64,000 nt of DNA, from contig NZ_CP081862.1 of assembly GCF_019797765.1 (NCBI RefSeq), positions 1,984,001 to 2,048,000 of the forward strand. Reading direction: 5' to 3'. Below are positions 32,280 to 40,425 of the stretch, in pieces. Under the pieces are notes generated by a model, which saw only the letters and a program-made list of their open reading frames with translations, was not told where the DNA came from and searched no databases. The stretch is from Cellulomonas sp. C5510 (GTDB lineage: Bacteria > Actinomycetota > Actinomycetes > Actinomycetales > Cellulomonadaceae). A program made the translations under genes and the position numbers. Positions within the stretch are counted from its first letter, which is position 1, and every line of letters starts with the position of its first letter.

Positions 32280-33463
32280 CCCGCGCGGCGGCGGACCCGG
32301 GGGAGCGGGCGGCACGACCGGGCGGCGGACGCCCGCACGCGCCGCACCGGTCGCCGCTGCTGGTCCTCGGCCTGCCGCGCGACCCGGCCGGCCCCCGGCA
32401 CGTCGCCGGCTTCCTGGCCGTGACGGTGCTCACGGTGCTGGTCACCCGGGGGCTGCTCGCCCTGACCGGCTTCCCGCAGCTCGGCGGCGGGGGTCTGCAC
32501 GTCGCGCACGTGCTGTGGGGCGGGTTGCTGATGGCCGTGGCCGTGGTGGCGGCCCTGTCGTGGGCCGGGCCCGTGGTGCGTCCCGCCGCCGCGCTCGTCG
32601 GCGGCGTGGGGTTCGGGTTGTTCGTCGACGAGATCGGCAAGTTCGTCACCGCCGACAACGACTACTTCTACGAGCCGACGGCGTCGCTGATCTACGTCGT
32701 CGTGGTGCTGCTGGTCCTGGTCGGCGAGGCGATCCACAGCAGGCGCCGGGACCCCCGCGAGACGCTCGCCGCCGCCACCGACCTGGCCGTGGCGGGGCTG
32801 GCGGGTGGGTTCACGCACCGTGCACGGCGGCAGGCCCGTGAGCTCGTGGACGCCGCGGGGGACGTGCGCGGTGCCGCGGAGGTGCGGGCTCTGCTCGCTG
32901 TCGTCGAGGACGACGCCCGCGAGCTGCCCGACCCGATCAGCGCGGTCGCCCGCGCGGTCGTCCGGGCGTCCCGGCGGGTGGTGCGGGTGCGGTGGCTGCC
33001 GCGGGTGACCGTGGCGGTGCTGGCGGTGGTGACCCTCGCGACGGTGGCGCGGGGGATCGTCCTGGTCGCCACCGGGACCGACCTGCCCTGGTGGGCCCTC
33101 GCCGGGATGCTGGTCAGCGCCGCCGCCTCGTTGGCGTGCTCGGGCGTGGGCCTGCACCACGTCGGCCGCGACCGCACGCGCGGGTACGAGTGGTTCCGGC
33201 GTGCCATGCTGGTGAACCTGCTCCTGACGCAGATCTTCCTGTTCCGCGTCGACCAGTGGGGCGCCGTGAGCGGCCTCCTGGTGGACCTCGCGCTGCTGGG
33301 CCTCGTGGCGGCGGAGCTGGACGTGCTGCGCGGCCGGTCGGGGACCGACCGGATGGGGCCGGCGGACGAGGCGGACGCTGCACCGGGCGAGGGCGAGGAG
33401 CCCGGCGAGCCCGGTGAGCCCGGCGAGCCCGGTGCGCGTGCGGAGGACACCGTCCGCGGGTGA
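32276..33463 (+). CDS. conserved polytopic membrane protein of unknown function
   Basis: 395 residues from GTG 32276, overlapping der by 4 bp. About seven hydrophobic segments: three to four in the N-terminal half around [17 protein letters not shown] and [22 protein letters not shown], a cytoplasmic region of about 80 residues with basic patches, then three more. The [17 protein letters not shown] block looks the most constrained and carries acidic and aromatic residues near the membrane; no catalytic motif is recognised. The tail is acidic and contains four consecutive (E/G)PGE-type repeats. Coupling to der is probably just operon packing. The 126 bp after it hold no obvious terminator. Confidence 0.75.
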   Translation: MTRAAADPGERAARPGGGRPHAPHRSPLLVLGLPRDPAGPRHVAGFLAVTVLTVLVTRGLLALTGFPQLGGGGLHVAHVLWGGLLMAVAVVAALSWAGPVVRPAAALVGGVGFGLFVDEIGKFVTADNDYFYEPTASLIYVVVVLLVLVGEAIHSRRRDPRETLAAATDLAVAGLAGGFTHRARRQARELVDAAGDVRGAAEVRALLAVVEDDARELPDPISAVARAVVRASRRVVRVRWLPRVTVAVLAVVTLATVARGIVLVATGTDLPWWALAGMLVSAAASLACSGVGLHHVGRDRTRGYEWFRRAMLVNLLLTQIFLFRVDQWGAVSGLLVDLALLGLVAAELDVLRGRSGTDRMGPADEADAAPGEGEEPGEPGEPGEPGARAEDTVRG

Positions 33464-33575
33464 CGCGCGGACCGGCCGCGCCGAGCGCGCGGGACCGGCG
33501 GTCTCGGCGACCGCTCCGCGGGACGGGGCCGTCCCACGGGGCGGACGCGTCCCCGCTGCTCGTGCACGACTGAGA

Positions 33576-33583
33576 TACATGTA
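33576..33583. promoter_or_regulatory. TACATGTA palindrome at the GntR gene start
   Basis: A perfect 8-bp palindrome ending 6 bp before the ATG at 33590, in an AT-rich patch that stands out locally (GAGATACATGTAGT). It overlaps the likely -10. The position fits an autoregulatory operator of the GntR protein encoded next; this is inferred from position only. Confidence 0.5.
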
Positions 33584-33589
33584 GTGCCC

Positions 33590-34249
33590 ATGGATCTCGC
33601 ACGTCCCTCGGCGCCGGCAGCCCCCGCGGCCGAGCTCGCCTACCGTCACGTCAAGGACGCCCTCCTGACGGGCCGGCTCCCCGCCGGGGAGATGGTCAGC
33701 GAGGGCGAGGTCGCGGACGAGCTCGGACTGAGCCGCACGCCCGTGCGGGAGGCGTTCCTGCGCCTGGCGGCGGACGGCTGGCTGCGCCTGTTCCCCAAGC
33801 GCGGCGCGCTGGTCGTCCCGCTGGCGCCCGGCGAGGCCGAGGCGGCCGTCGAGGCCAGGCTGCTGCTCGAGTCGCACGCCGTCGACGCGATCGCGGCCGA
33901 CGCCTCCGCGCGGACCGCGCTCGTCGCCCGCCTGCGGGACCTGCTCGCACGGCAGCAGGAGGCCGTGGACGCCGGCGACCTGGACGGCTACGCGGACCAC
34001 GACGCCGCGTTCCACCTCGCGGTCGTCGCCGCCGGTGGCAACGCGCTGCTCACCGGGTTCGCCGTGACGCTGCGCGAGCGGCAGCAGCGCATGATCGCGC
34101 TCTCCGTCGGGCGGTCGGGGGAGCGGGCGCCCGGGTTCGTCGAGGAGCACGAGGGCCTGGTCACCGCGATCGAGGCGGGGGACGCCGCCGGCTTCCGCGA
34201 GCGGCTGCGCGCCCACCTGCACGCGGCGCACCTCGGCGGCGCGCGGTGA
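33590..34249 (+). CDS. GntR family transcriptional regulator (FCD/FadR subfamily)
   Basis: 219 residues from ATG 33590 (a GTG two codons earlier is possible). The winged helix is at residues about 13-75: AYRHVKDALLTGRLPAGEMVSEGEVADELGLSRTPVREA with the recognition helix SRTPVREAFLRLAADGWL and the wing RLFPKRGALV. The rest is all-helical with DHDAAFHLAVV and EHEGLVTAIEAGD, as in FCD domains, which bind small carboxylic acids, often with a metal held by Asp and His residues. It overlaps the downstream MFS gene by 4 bp, so it probably controls that transporter and itself. Ligand unknown. Confidence 0.9.
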   Translation: MDLARPSAPAAPAAELAYRHVKDALLTGRLPAGEMVSEGEVADELGLSRTPVREAFLRLAADGWLRLFPKRGALVVPLAPGEAEAAVEARLLLESHAVDAIAADASARTALVARLRDLLARQQEAVDAGDLDGYADHDAAFHLAVVAAGGNALLTGFAVTLRERQQRMIALSVGRSGERAPGFVEEHEGLVTAIEAGDAAGFRERLRAHLHAAHLGGAR

Positions 34250-35535
34250 CCGCCGCAGACGTGCGGACGGCGGACGTGCGGGCGGCCGACGCCCCCGCGG
34301 CGTCCGGAGCCGGCGGGGGAACGGGCGGTGCCGACCCGCGCGCCTGGCGGCGCGTCGCGGCGCTCATGGTCGCCATCGCGTGGGGCGGCAACGAGTTCAC
34401 GCCGCTGCTCGTCATGTACCGCGAGGTCAGCCACCTGTCCGCGCTCACGGTGAACGTGCTGCTGGGCGCCTACGTGCTCGGCATCGTGCCCGCGCTGCTC
34501 GTCGGTGGCCCCCTGTCCGACCGCTTCGGGCGCCGGCCCCTGCTGCTGCCGGCCGCGCCGCTCGGCGTGGTCGGGTCGCTCGTCCTGGCGCTGGGCCCCG
34601 CGTCCGTCCCGGCGCTCGCCGCGGGCCGGGTGCTGTCAGGCCTGGCGCTCGGTCTCGTCATGGCGGTCGGGACGACGTGGGTCGCGGAGCTCAGCGCCGC
34701 GGCGGGGGAGCCGCGCACCGGTGCCCGGCGGGCGTCGCTCGCGCTGACCGCAGGGTTCCTGCTCGGCGCCGGGCTCGCGGGCGTCCTCGCGCAGTGGGGA
34801 CCGTGGCGCACGGGGACCCCGTACCTCGTGCACGCGGCCCTGACCGTCGCCGCCGGGGTCGCCGTCCTGGCGGTCCCGGAGACCCACGCCGGGCCGGCGC
34901 AGCGCGGCCGGCTGAGCGACGACCTGCGGGTGCCGGCCGTCGGCCACCGGCGGTTCCTGCGCGTCGTGCTGCCGCTCGCCCCGTGGGTGTTCGGCGCCGT
35001 CGGCAGCGCCTACGCCGTCCTGCCCGGGCTGATGCGCGCGCACGCCGGCGGCATGCCGATCGCGTTCTCCGCGCTGCTCACGGTCGTGACGCTCACCGTC
35101 GGTTTCGCGGTGCAGTCGGTCGCCCGGCTCATCGACACCCGTCGCAGCGCCCGCGCATCCGTCGTGGCGCTGGGGATCCTCGTCGTCGGGATGGCGCTGG
35201 CGTCCTGGGCCTCGGCCGCCCTCACGCTGCCCGTGGTGCTGGCGGCGGCGGCCGTGCTCGGCGCGGGGTACGGCCTGGCGCTCGTCGCGGGGCTGTCCGA
35301 GGTGCAGCGCATCGCGACTCCCGCGGACCTCGCGGGCCTCACCGCGGTGTACTACTCCGCGGCGTACCTCGGGTTCTTCATCCCGGCCGTGCTCGCGTGG
35401 CTGTCGACGCGCTGGGCGTACCCCGCGATGTTCCTCGGCGGTGCCGTCATCGCGACGGGCTGCCTGGTCGTGGTCGCGTGTGCCTGGCGCGCGCACCTGC
35501 CGGCGGGGGACAGCGGCACGGTCCGCATACGGTAG
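34246..35535 (+). CDS. major facilitator superfamily transporter
   Basis: 429 residues from GTG 34246 (GTGA overlap with the GntR gene). About twelve hydrophobic segments after a charged 35-residue N-terminus; the MFS loop 2-3 motif is GGPLSDRFGRRPLLL and the protein has a central basic loop (GRLSDDLRVPAVGHRRFLR). Likely a drug or metabolite exporter under control of the adjoining regulator. Substrate cannot be predicted. Its TAG stop is part of TAGAGT, a possible -10 for the tRNA gene downstream. Confidence 0.9.
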   Translation: MTAADVRTADVRAADAPAASGAGGGTGGADPRAWRRVAALMVAIAWGGNEFTPLLVMYREVSHLSALTVNVLLGAYVLGIVPALLVGGPLSDRFGRRPLLLPAAPLGVVGSLVLALGPASVPALAAGRVLSGLALGLVMAVGTTWVAELSAAAGEPRTGARRASLALTAGFLLGAGLAGVLAQWGPWRTGTPYLVHAALTVAAGVAVLAVPETHAGPAQRGRLSDDLRVPAVGHRRFLRVVLPLAPWVFGAVGSAYAVLPGLMRAHAGGMPIAFSALLTVVTLTVGFAVQSVARLIDTRRSARASVVALGILVVGMALASWASAALTLPVVLAAAAVLGAGYGLALVAGLSEVQRIATPADLAGLTAVYYSAAYLGFFIPAVLAWLSTRWAYPAMFLGGAVIATGCLVVVACAWRAHLPAGDSGTVRIR

Positions 35536-35562
35536 AGTTGCCGAGGCTCCTGCGGGGGCCAT

Positions 35563-35636
<74 letters not shown>

Positions 35637-35653
35637 CGTAGAGTCGCCGGTCA

Positions 35654-35685
35654 GAGGCCGTCTCCGGATCACCGGAGGCGGCCTC
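35654..35685 (+). terminator. hairpin terminator after tRNA-Pro
   Basis: GAGGCCGTCTCCGG (35654-35667) pairs with 35672-35685 around an ATCA loop; 13 Watson-Crick pairs and one G-U wobble, followed by TCGCC. It ends the tRNA transcript. The next about 200 bp before the VanZ-like gene show nothing recognisable. Confidence 0.85.
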
Positions 35686-35893
35686 TCGCCGTGTCCGGAG
35701 GGGCGCGTCCCCCGTCGGTACCGCGCGGGGGCCTGCGGCCGTCCCCTCCGCTGATCCGCTCCCGTGGTCGGACGGGTCGCACGGCCACGTCCGACGACGG
35801 GTGGATGCAGGACCCCGCTGGTCGGTGGCACGGTGGCACGTCGCCGGGTCACGCCGGCGCGCTGCCGCAGCCGCTCCCGAGAGGTCCGTCCAC

Positions 35894-36466
35894 GTGTTCC
35901 GTCAGGTCCCCGTCCTGCCCGTCGTCGTCCCCCTGGCCGCGCTGGTCGTCGCCGTTCTGCTCGTGCTGCTGACCCGGCGCGGGCGGCTCTCGGCGCCGCG
36001 CGCCGCGGTCGCCCTGGCGCTGGGGGTGTACGCGGCGGGGATCGTGGCGAACACCGTCTTCCCGATCTTCCTGGACAAGCCGGCGCGCGACGGCGGCTGG
36101 ATGCACCACCTGGCTCTCGTGCCGCTGGCCGGGTACCAGGTCGACGACGCGATGATCAACGTCGCGGTGTTCGTGCCGCTCGGGATGCTGGTGCCGCTGC
36201 TGACCGCCCGGCCCTCGTGGCGGCGGACGGTGCTGGTCACGGCGTCCGTCAGCCTGGGCATCGAGGCCACCCAGTACGTCACCGCCCACGCGCTGGGCGG
36301 CGGGCACCTCGCCGACGTGAACGACCTGCTGTTCAACGTCGTCGGCGGCGCCGTCGGGTACGGCGTGCTCGCGGCGCTCGTCCGGGTCCCCCGGGTCGCC
36401 GCGCTGGTCGACCGGTTCCGCTGGGCGGGTGCGCCCCGATCCGCCGCCACCCCGGCACCGGTCTAG
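35894..36466 (+). CDS. VanZ-like family membrane protein
   Basis: 190 residues from GTG 35894, with GAGAGG about 9 nt upstream; the frame is open upstream but lacks hydrophobic or conserved sequence. Four to five hydrophobic segments. The VanZ family signature is visible as MINVAVFVPLGMLVPLL and ADVNDLLFNVVGGAVGYGV. VanZ raises teicoplanin resistance in enterococci; most homologues such as this one are of unknown function in the cell envelope. No other van-type gene is present. It lies alone between tRNA-Pro and the thioredoxin operon. Confidence 0.85.
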   Translation: MFRQVPVLPVVVPLAALVVAVLLVLLTRRGRLSAPRAAVALALGVYAAGIVANTVFPIFLDKPARDGGWMHHLALVPLAGYQVDDAMINVAVFVPLGMLVPLLTARPSWRRTVLVTASVSLGIEATQYVTAHALGGGHLADVNDLLFNVVGGAVGYGVLAALVRVPRVAALVDRFRWAGAPRSAATPAPV

Positions 36467-36547
36467 GAGGACCGACCCGCTGCGTCGTCGGTGCGGTCGG
36501 CGGGTGCCGGTCCGCCGACACCGAGGTGGGGGCCCCGGTCCGCCGGC

Positions 36548-36576
36548 TTGGCACTGGATACCCCCGGGGGTATGCT
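36548..36576 (+). promoter_or_regulatory. leaderless promoter with CsoR/CstR-like operator in the spacer
   Basis: -35 TTGGCA (36548-36553), 17-bp spacer, -10 TATGCT (36571-36576), then 6 nt to the ATG at 36583. The spacer and the first part of the -10 are occupied by a perfect 16-bp palindrome ATACCCCCGGGGGTAT (36558-36573). This form is typical of operators of the CsoR family, which includes Cu(I) sensors and the persulfide sensor CstR. A repressor bound here would block RNA polymerase directly. The downstream genes point to sulfur stress. The cognate repressor gene is not in the window. Confidence 0.78.
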
Positions 36577-36582
36577 CGTGCC

Positions 36583-36960
36583 ATGGCCACACGAGAGATC
36601 ACCCTCGACACGTTCGAGGAGACCATCCGCGGCGGCGGCATCGTGCTGCTCGACTTCTGGGCAGCCTGGTGCGGACCGTGCCGCATGTTCGGCCCGGTGT
36701 TCGAGCAGTCGTCCGAGGATCACCCGGACCTGGTGTTCGGGAAGGTCGACACGGAGGCGCAGCAGGAGCTCGCGGCCGGGTTCCGGATCACCTCCATCCC
36801 GACGCTGATGGTCTTCCGCGACGGCGTGCTGGTGTACTCCCAGCCCGGCGCGCTGCCGGCGGCGCAGCTCGAGAGCCTCATCGCCGCGGTCGAGGACCTG
36901 GACATGGACACGGTCCGTGCCGAGATCGCGCAGCGCGAGCAGGCCGGGGCACGCGCATGA
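36583..36960 (+). CDS. trxA: thioredoxin
   Basis: 125 residues. Thioredoxin fold with active site FWAAWCGPCRMF, cis-proline segment ITSIPTLMVF and the glycine region GALPAAQL. A C-terminal helix of about 20 residues extends beyond the usual 105-110 residues. Thioredoxins reduce protein disulfides and persulfides. Stop overlaps the next gene (ATGA), a CoA-disulfide reductase-rhodanese fusion, so it probably supplies electrons in the same pathway rather than being the general housekeeping thioredoxin. The mRNA is probably leaderless and under the palindromic operator just upstream. Confidence 0.95.
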   Translation: MATREITLDTFEETIRGGGIVLLDFWAAWCGPCRMFGPVFEQSSEDHPDLVFGKVDTEAQQELAAGFRITSIPTLMVFRDGVLVYSQPGALPAAQLESLIAAVEDLDMDTVRAEIAQREQAGARA

Positions 36961-38657
36961 GGCTTGTCGTGGTCGGCGGGGTCGCCGGCGGCATGAGCGC
37001 CGCGGCCCGCGCCCGGCGGCTCGACGAGCACGCCGAGATCGTGGTGCTGGAGCGGGGCGACCACCCGAGCTTCGCCAACTGCGGCCTGCCGTACTACGTC
37101 GGCGGGGAGATCGAGCGGGAGCAGAGCCTGCTGGTGCAGACGCCCGCCTCCCTGGCCGCGGCGCTCGACCTGGACGTGCGCGTCCGGCACGAGGTCACCG
37201 GTCTCGACGCCGGCGCGCGCACCGTCACCGTGCAGACGCCCGCCGGCACCGAGGTGATCGGCTACGACGCCCTGGTGCTCGCGCCCGGCGCCCGCGCGGT
37301 GGTGCCACCGGTCCCGGGGATCGGGTCGCCGCGCGTGACCACGCTCCGCACCGTGGGCGACGCCGTGGCGCTGCGCGAGGCCGTCACCGGGCCCGGGGCC
37401 GCCCGGCGCGCGGTCGTGCTCGGCGCCGGGTTCATCGGGCTCGAGGCCGCCGAGGCGCTGCGCCTGCGCGGCCTGGAGGTCGACGTCGTCGAGCTCGCGG
37501 ACCACGTGCTGCCGCCGCTCGAGCGCGAGCTCGCGACCCTGGTGACCGCCGAGCTGCGCCGGCTCGGGATCACGGTGCACGACGGTGTGGCGGCCACGGC
37601 GGTCGAGCAGGGCGCCGACGCGGACGTGGTCGTGCTCGCCGACGGCACGCGCCTGCCGGCCGACACGGTCGTGCTGTCCGTCGGCGTGCGGCCCGACACG
37701 GCGCCCTTCGAGGCGGCCGGGGTCGCGTGCGAGCGCGGCGCGATCGTCGTGGACGAGCACGGCCGTACGAACCTGCCCGGGGTGTGGGCGACCGGCGACG
37801 CCACCGTGAGCACCGACGCGGTGACCGGCGTGCGGCGGCCGGTGGCCTTGGCCGGGCCGGCGAACCGCGGCGGGCGCCTGGTGGCCGACGACATCCTGCG
37901 GCCCGGGACGGCGCGGCCGCTGCCGCAGCCGCTCGGGACGGCGGTCGTGCGGGTCGGCTCGCTGACCGCCGCGATGACCGGCGCCAACCGCGCCGCGCTC
38001 GACGCCGCGGGCACCGCCTACGAGACCGTCCACCTGCACCCCGGCAGCCACGCGGGCTACTTCCCGGGCGCCGAGCAGGTGCACCTGGTGCTGCACGTCC
38101 GCACGGGCGACGGCCTGCTGCTGGGCGCGCAGGCGGTGGGCGCCGACGGGGTGGACAAGCGGATCGACGTGCTCGCGACCGCGATGCGGCACCGGGCCGT
38201 CGCGGCGGACCTCATCGACCTGGACCTCGCGTACGCGCCGCCCTACGGCTCGGCGAAGGACCCCGTGAACCTCGCCGGGATGATCGCGGACAACGTGGCG
38301 ACCGGGACGGTGCGGCTCTGGCACGCCGCCGACCTGGACGACGTCCTCGAGCGGGCCTTCGTGCTCGACGTGCGCTCGCCCGCGGAGTTCGCCACCGGCC
38401 ACCTGCCCGGGGCGCTCAACGTGCCGCACACGCAGGTGCGTGACCGGCTCGCCGAGATCCGGGACGCCGCCGGCGGCCGGCCGGTGCGACTGCACTGCCA
38501 GTCCGGGATGCGGTCGTACCTCGCCCTGCGGGTGCTCGCGCAGGAGGGGTTCGCCGACGTCGCGCACCTCTCCGGCGGGATGCTGACGCTGCGGGCGTGG
38601 CTCGGAGGCGCGGCGGGCGCGGTGCTCGTCGTCCCGGAGCCGGTGCACGCCGTCTGA
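36957..38657 (+). CDS. FAD-dependent CoA-disulfide/persulfide reductase with C-terminal rhodanese domain
   Basis: 566 residues. N-terminal pyridine nucleotide-disulfide oxidoreductase: FAD motif LVVVGGVAGGMSAAARARR, the single active-site Cys in HPSFANCGLPYYVGG (about residue 42) typical of CoA-disulfide reductases, NAD(P)H-binding AVVLGAGFIGLEAAEALR, and GVWATGDA. The dimerisation domain follows, and the last about 100 residues are a rhodanese with DVRSPAEFATGHLPGALNVP and the catalytic Cys in LHCQSGMRSYLALR. This CoADR-Rhd architecture is known for reducing CoA disulfide and persulfides and handling reactive sulfur. Translationally coupled to trxA. Confidence 0.94.
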   Translation: MRLVVVGGVAGGMSAAARARRLDEHAEIVVLERGDHPSFANCGLPYYVGGEIEREQSLLVQTPASLAAALDLDVRVRHEVTGLDAGARTVTVQTPAGTEVIGYDALVLAPGARAVVPPVPGIGSPRVTTLRTVGDAVALREAVTGPGAARRAVVLGAGFIGLEAAEALRLRGLEVDVVELADHVLPPLERELATLVTAELRRLGITVHDGVAATAVEQGADADVVVLADGTRLPADTVVLSVGVRPDTAPFEAAGVACERGAIVVDEHGRTNLPGVWATGDATVSTDAVTGVRRPVALAGPANRGGRLVADDILRPGTARPLPQPLGTAVVRVGSLTAAMTGANRAALDAAGTAYETVHLHPGSHAGYFPGAEQVHLVLHVRTGDGLLLGAQAVGADGVDKRIDVLATAMRHRAVAADLIDLDLAYAPPYGSAKDPVNLAGMIADNVATGTVRLWHAADLDDVLERAFVLDVRSPAEFATGHLPGALNVPHTQVRDRLAEIRDAAGGRPVRLHCQSGMRSYLALRVLAQEGFADVAHLSGGMLTLRAWLGGAAGAVLVVPEPVHAV

Positions 38658-38747
38658 CCGCAGCCGCCCCACGGGCGACCACGACCCCCCGAGATCCGCT
38701 CGGGACCCGGGCCACGACCGGCCCCCGACCCCCCTGGAGGTACACCC

Positions 38748-38906
38748 ATGTGTCAGGCAGTGACGTGCCGGACGTGCGGCAAGGTCACCTGGTCCGGCTG
38801 CGGCCAGCACGTCGACCAGGTCATGCGCGGCGTCCCGCAGTCCCAGCGCTGCGAGGGCCACGAGAGCGAGCCCGGCTTCCTCGCCCGCCTGTTCGGGGGC
38901 CGGTGA
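38748..38906 (+). CDS. small cysteine-rich conserved protein (52 aa)
   Basis: 52 residues from ATG 38748, with CTGGAGG ending 7 nt upstream. The sequence starts MCQAVTCRTCGKVTWSGCG and ends in a Phe-Leu-Ala-Arg-Leu-Phe helix. It has five Cys and two His (C2, C7, C10, C18, C35; H21, H38), arranged CxxCGK...CGxH...CxGH, which suggests a small zinc- or metal-binding knuckle. I recognise the pattern as a recurrent actinobacterial small protein of unknown function. It lies 90 bp after the CoADR-rhodanese gene and before a terminator, so it probably belongs to the same sulfur- or metal-responsive transcript (inference). Confidence 0.8.
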   Translation: MCQAVTCRTCGKVTWSGCGQHVDQVMRGVPQSQRCEGHESEPGFLARLFGGR

Positions 38907-38927
38907 GCGCCGGTCCCGTGACGAGCC

Positions 38928-38972
38928 GGGCCCGCCGCGCGTGGCACTCTGTGCCCCGGACGCGGCGGGCCC
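38928..38972 (+). terminator. compound hairpin terminator after the Cys-rich small gene
   Basis: GGGCCCGCCGCG (38928-38939) pairs perfectly with 38961-38972; within the 21-nt loop GGCAC and GTGCC form an inner stem. It closes the thioredoxin-CoADR unit and precedes the MFS gene. Confidence 0.8.
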
Positions 38973-39012
38973 GTCGCGTCCGGGACCACGGAGCGCGAGG
39001 AGCGGGCACCGC

Positions 39013-40290
39013 ATGACGGACGAGACCCCGACGGGCCTGCGACGCCGGACGATCGCGCTGCTCTCCGCGGCACAGGTGCTCAGCGGTCTCGCCGCCGGTT
39101 CGGTCGTGTCCATCGGGTCGCTGCTGGCCGTGGAGCTGACCGGGCGGGAGGCCGTGGCCGGGTCCGTGACCACCGCCGCCACACTGGGTGCCGCGGTGGC
39201 TGCGCTCGGGCTGTCCCGCCTGGCGCTCGCCCGGGGACGCCGCACCGCCCTCAGCTCCGGGCTGGTCGTGGCGACGGTCGGCGCCCTGGGCTTCGTGCTC
39301 GCCTCCGTGCTGGAGAGCTTCCCGCTGCTCGTCGCCGGCGGCGTGCTCATGGGCGCCGGCTCCGCGGTGAACCTCCAGGCCCGGTTCGCCGCGACCGACC
39401 TCTCGACGGCGGGCACCCGGGCGCGCGACCTGTCGCTGGTCGTGTGGGCGGGCACGGTCGGCGCCGTGGCCGGGCCGAACCTCGTCGGGCTCGGCGGGCC
39501 GCTCGGGCGGCTGACCGGGCTGCCCGAGCTCGGGGCGGCGTTCCTGTTCTCCGCCGCCGGCATGCTCGCGGCGACCGCGGTGCTGTGGCTCGGGCTGCGC
39601 CCCGACCCCCTCGAGGTGGCGCGTGCGGCGGAGCACGGCACCTCCGTGGAGACCGGGGTCCGCCGCCACGTCCCGCTCCGCCTGGCCGTCGCCACGCTGG
39701 CTCGGTTCCCCCGCGCCGTCGCGGCGCTGCTGGGCGTCGTCGTCGCGCACGCGGTCATGGTCGCGGTGATGTCGATGACACCGGTCCACATGGCCGGGCA
39801 CGGTGCGACGGTCACGGTGGTCGGTCTGACGGTGAGCCTGCACATCGCCGGCATGTACGCGCTCGCGCCGGTGATGGGGTGGCTCAGCGACCGGCTCGGT
39901 CCGCTCGCCGTGCTCGTCGGAGGCCTCGGGGTGCTGGTCGCCGCCGCCGCGACGGCCGCCGTCTCCGGCCCGAGCACCTCCGTCGTGACGACCGGCCTCG
40001 TGCTGCTCGGGCTCGGCTGGTCCGCGGCGACCGTGGCCGGCTCGAGCATCATCGCGGCCGCCGTGCCGGGGGACGGCCGGGTCGCGATCCAGGGTCTGTC
40101 GGATGCGCTGATGTCCGCCGCCGGTGCCGGCGGCGGCGCTCTCGCCGGGTTCGTGCTGGCGAGCGCGGGGTACGGCGGCCTGGCGGCCGGGGCCGGCGCG
40201 GTCGCGGCAGCCGGGTCCGTGGGTGTCCTGCTGGTGCACGCGCGCGGCGGTGCGTCCGCCGCCGCCGAGGGTGCCTCCGCGCGGACCTGA
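39013..40290 (+). CDS. major facilitator superfamily transporter
   Basis: 425 residues from ATG 39013, with GAGGAG about 10 nt upstream. Twelve predicted hydrophobic segments in two halves separated by a basic central loop (RHVPLRLAVATLARFPRA). A weak MFS motif appears as LSRLALARGRRTAL, and the second half has MGWLSDRLGPLAVL at the equivalent loop. The ends are short. Likely an exporter; nothing identifies the substrate. It lies after a terminator and so is probably a separate unit from the sulfur operon. Confidence 0.88.
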   Translation: MTDETPTGLRRRTIALLSAAQVLSGLAAGSVVSIGSLLAVELTGREAVAGSVTTAATLGAAVAALGLSRLALARGRRTALSSGLVVATVGALGFVLASVLESFPLLVAGGVLMGAGSAVNLQARFAATDLSTAGTRARDLSLVVWAGTVGAVAGPNLVGLGGPLGRLTGLPELGAAFLFSAAGMLAATAVLWLGLRPDPLEVARAAEHGTSVETGVRRHVPLRLAVATLARFPRAVAALLGVVVAHAVMVAVMSMTPVHMAGHGATVTVVGLTVSLHIAGMYALAPVMGWLSDRLGPLAVLVGGLGVLVAAAATAAVSGPSTSVVTTGLVLLGLGWSAATVAGSSIIAAAVPGDGRVAIQGLSDALMSAAGAGGGALAGFVLASAGYGGLAAGAGAVAAAGSVGVLLVHARGGASAAAEGASART

Positions 40291-40425
40291 GCGGACGAGG
40301 TTCGCACGTCGCGGGCCGGGGACGCGAAAAGGCGGCGGGGAGTGTCGGTGGGTGTGCGTACCCTCGTGCTCGCCGATACGGACGGTCCCCCCACCGGCCG
40401 TGGCCGTGACCACGCCGCCTCGACC

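Noticed and set aside
35894..36466. Glycopeptide resistance locus
   Set aside because: Only a VanZ-like fold is present. There is no vanHAX, vanS or vanR, and most VanZ-family proteins are unrelated to resistance.
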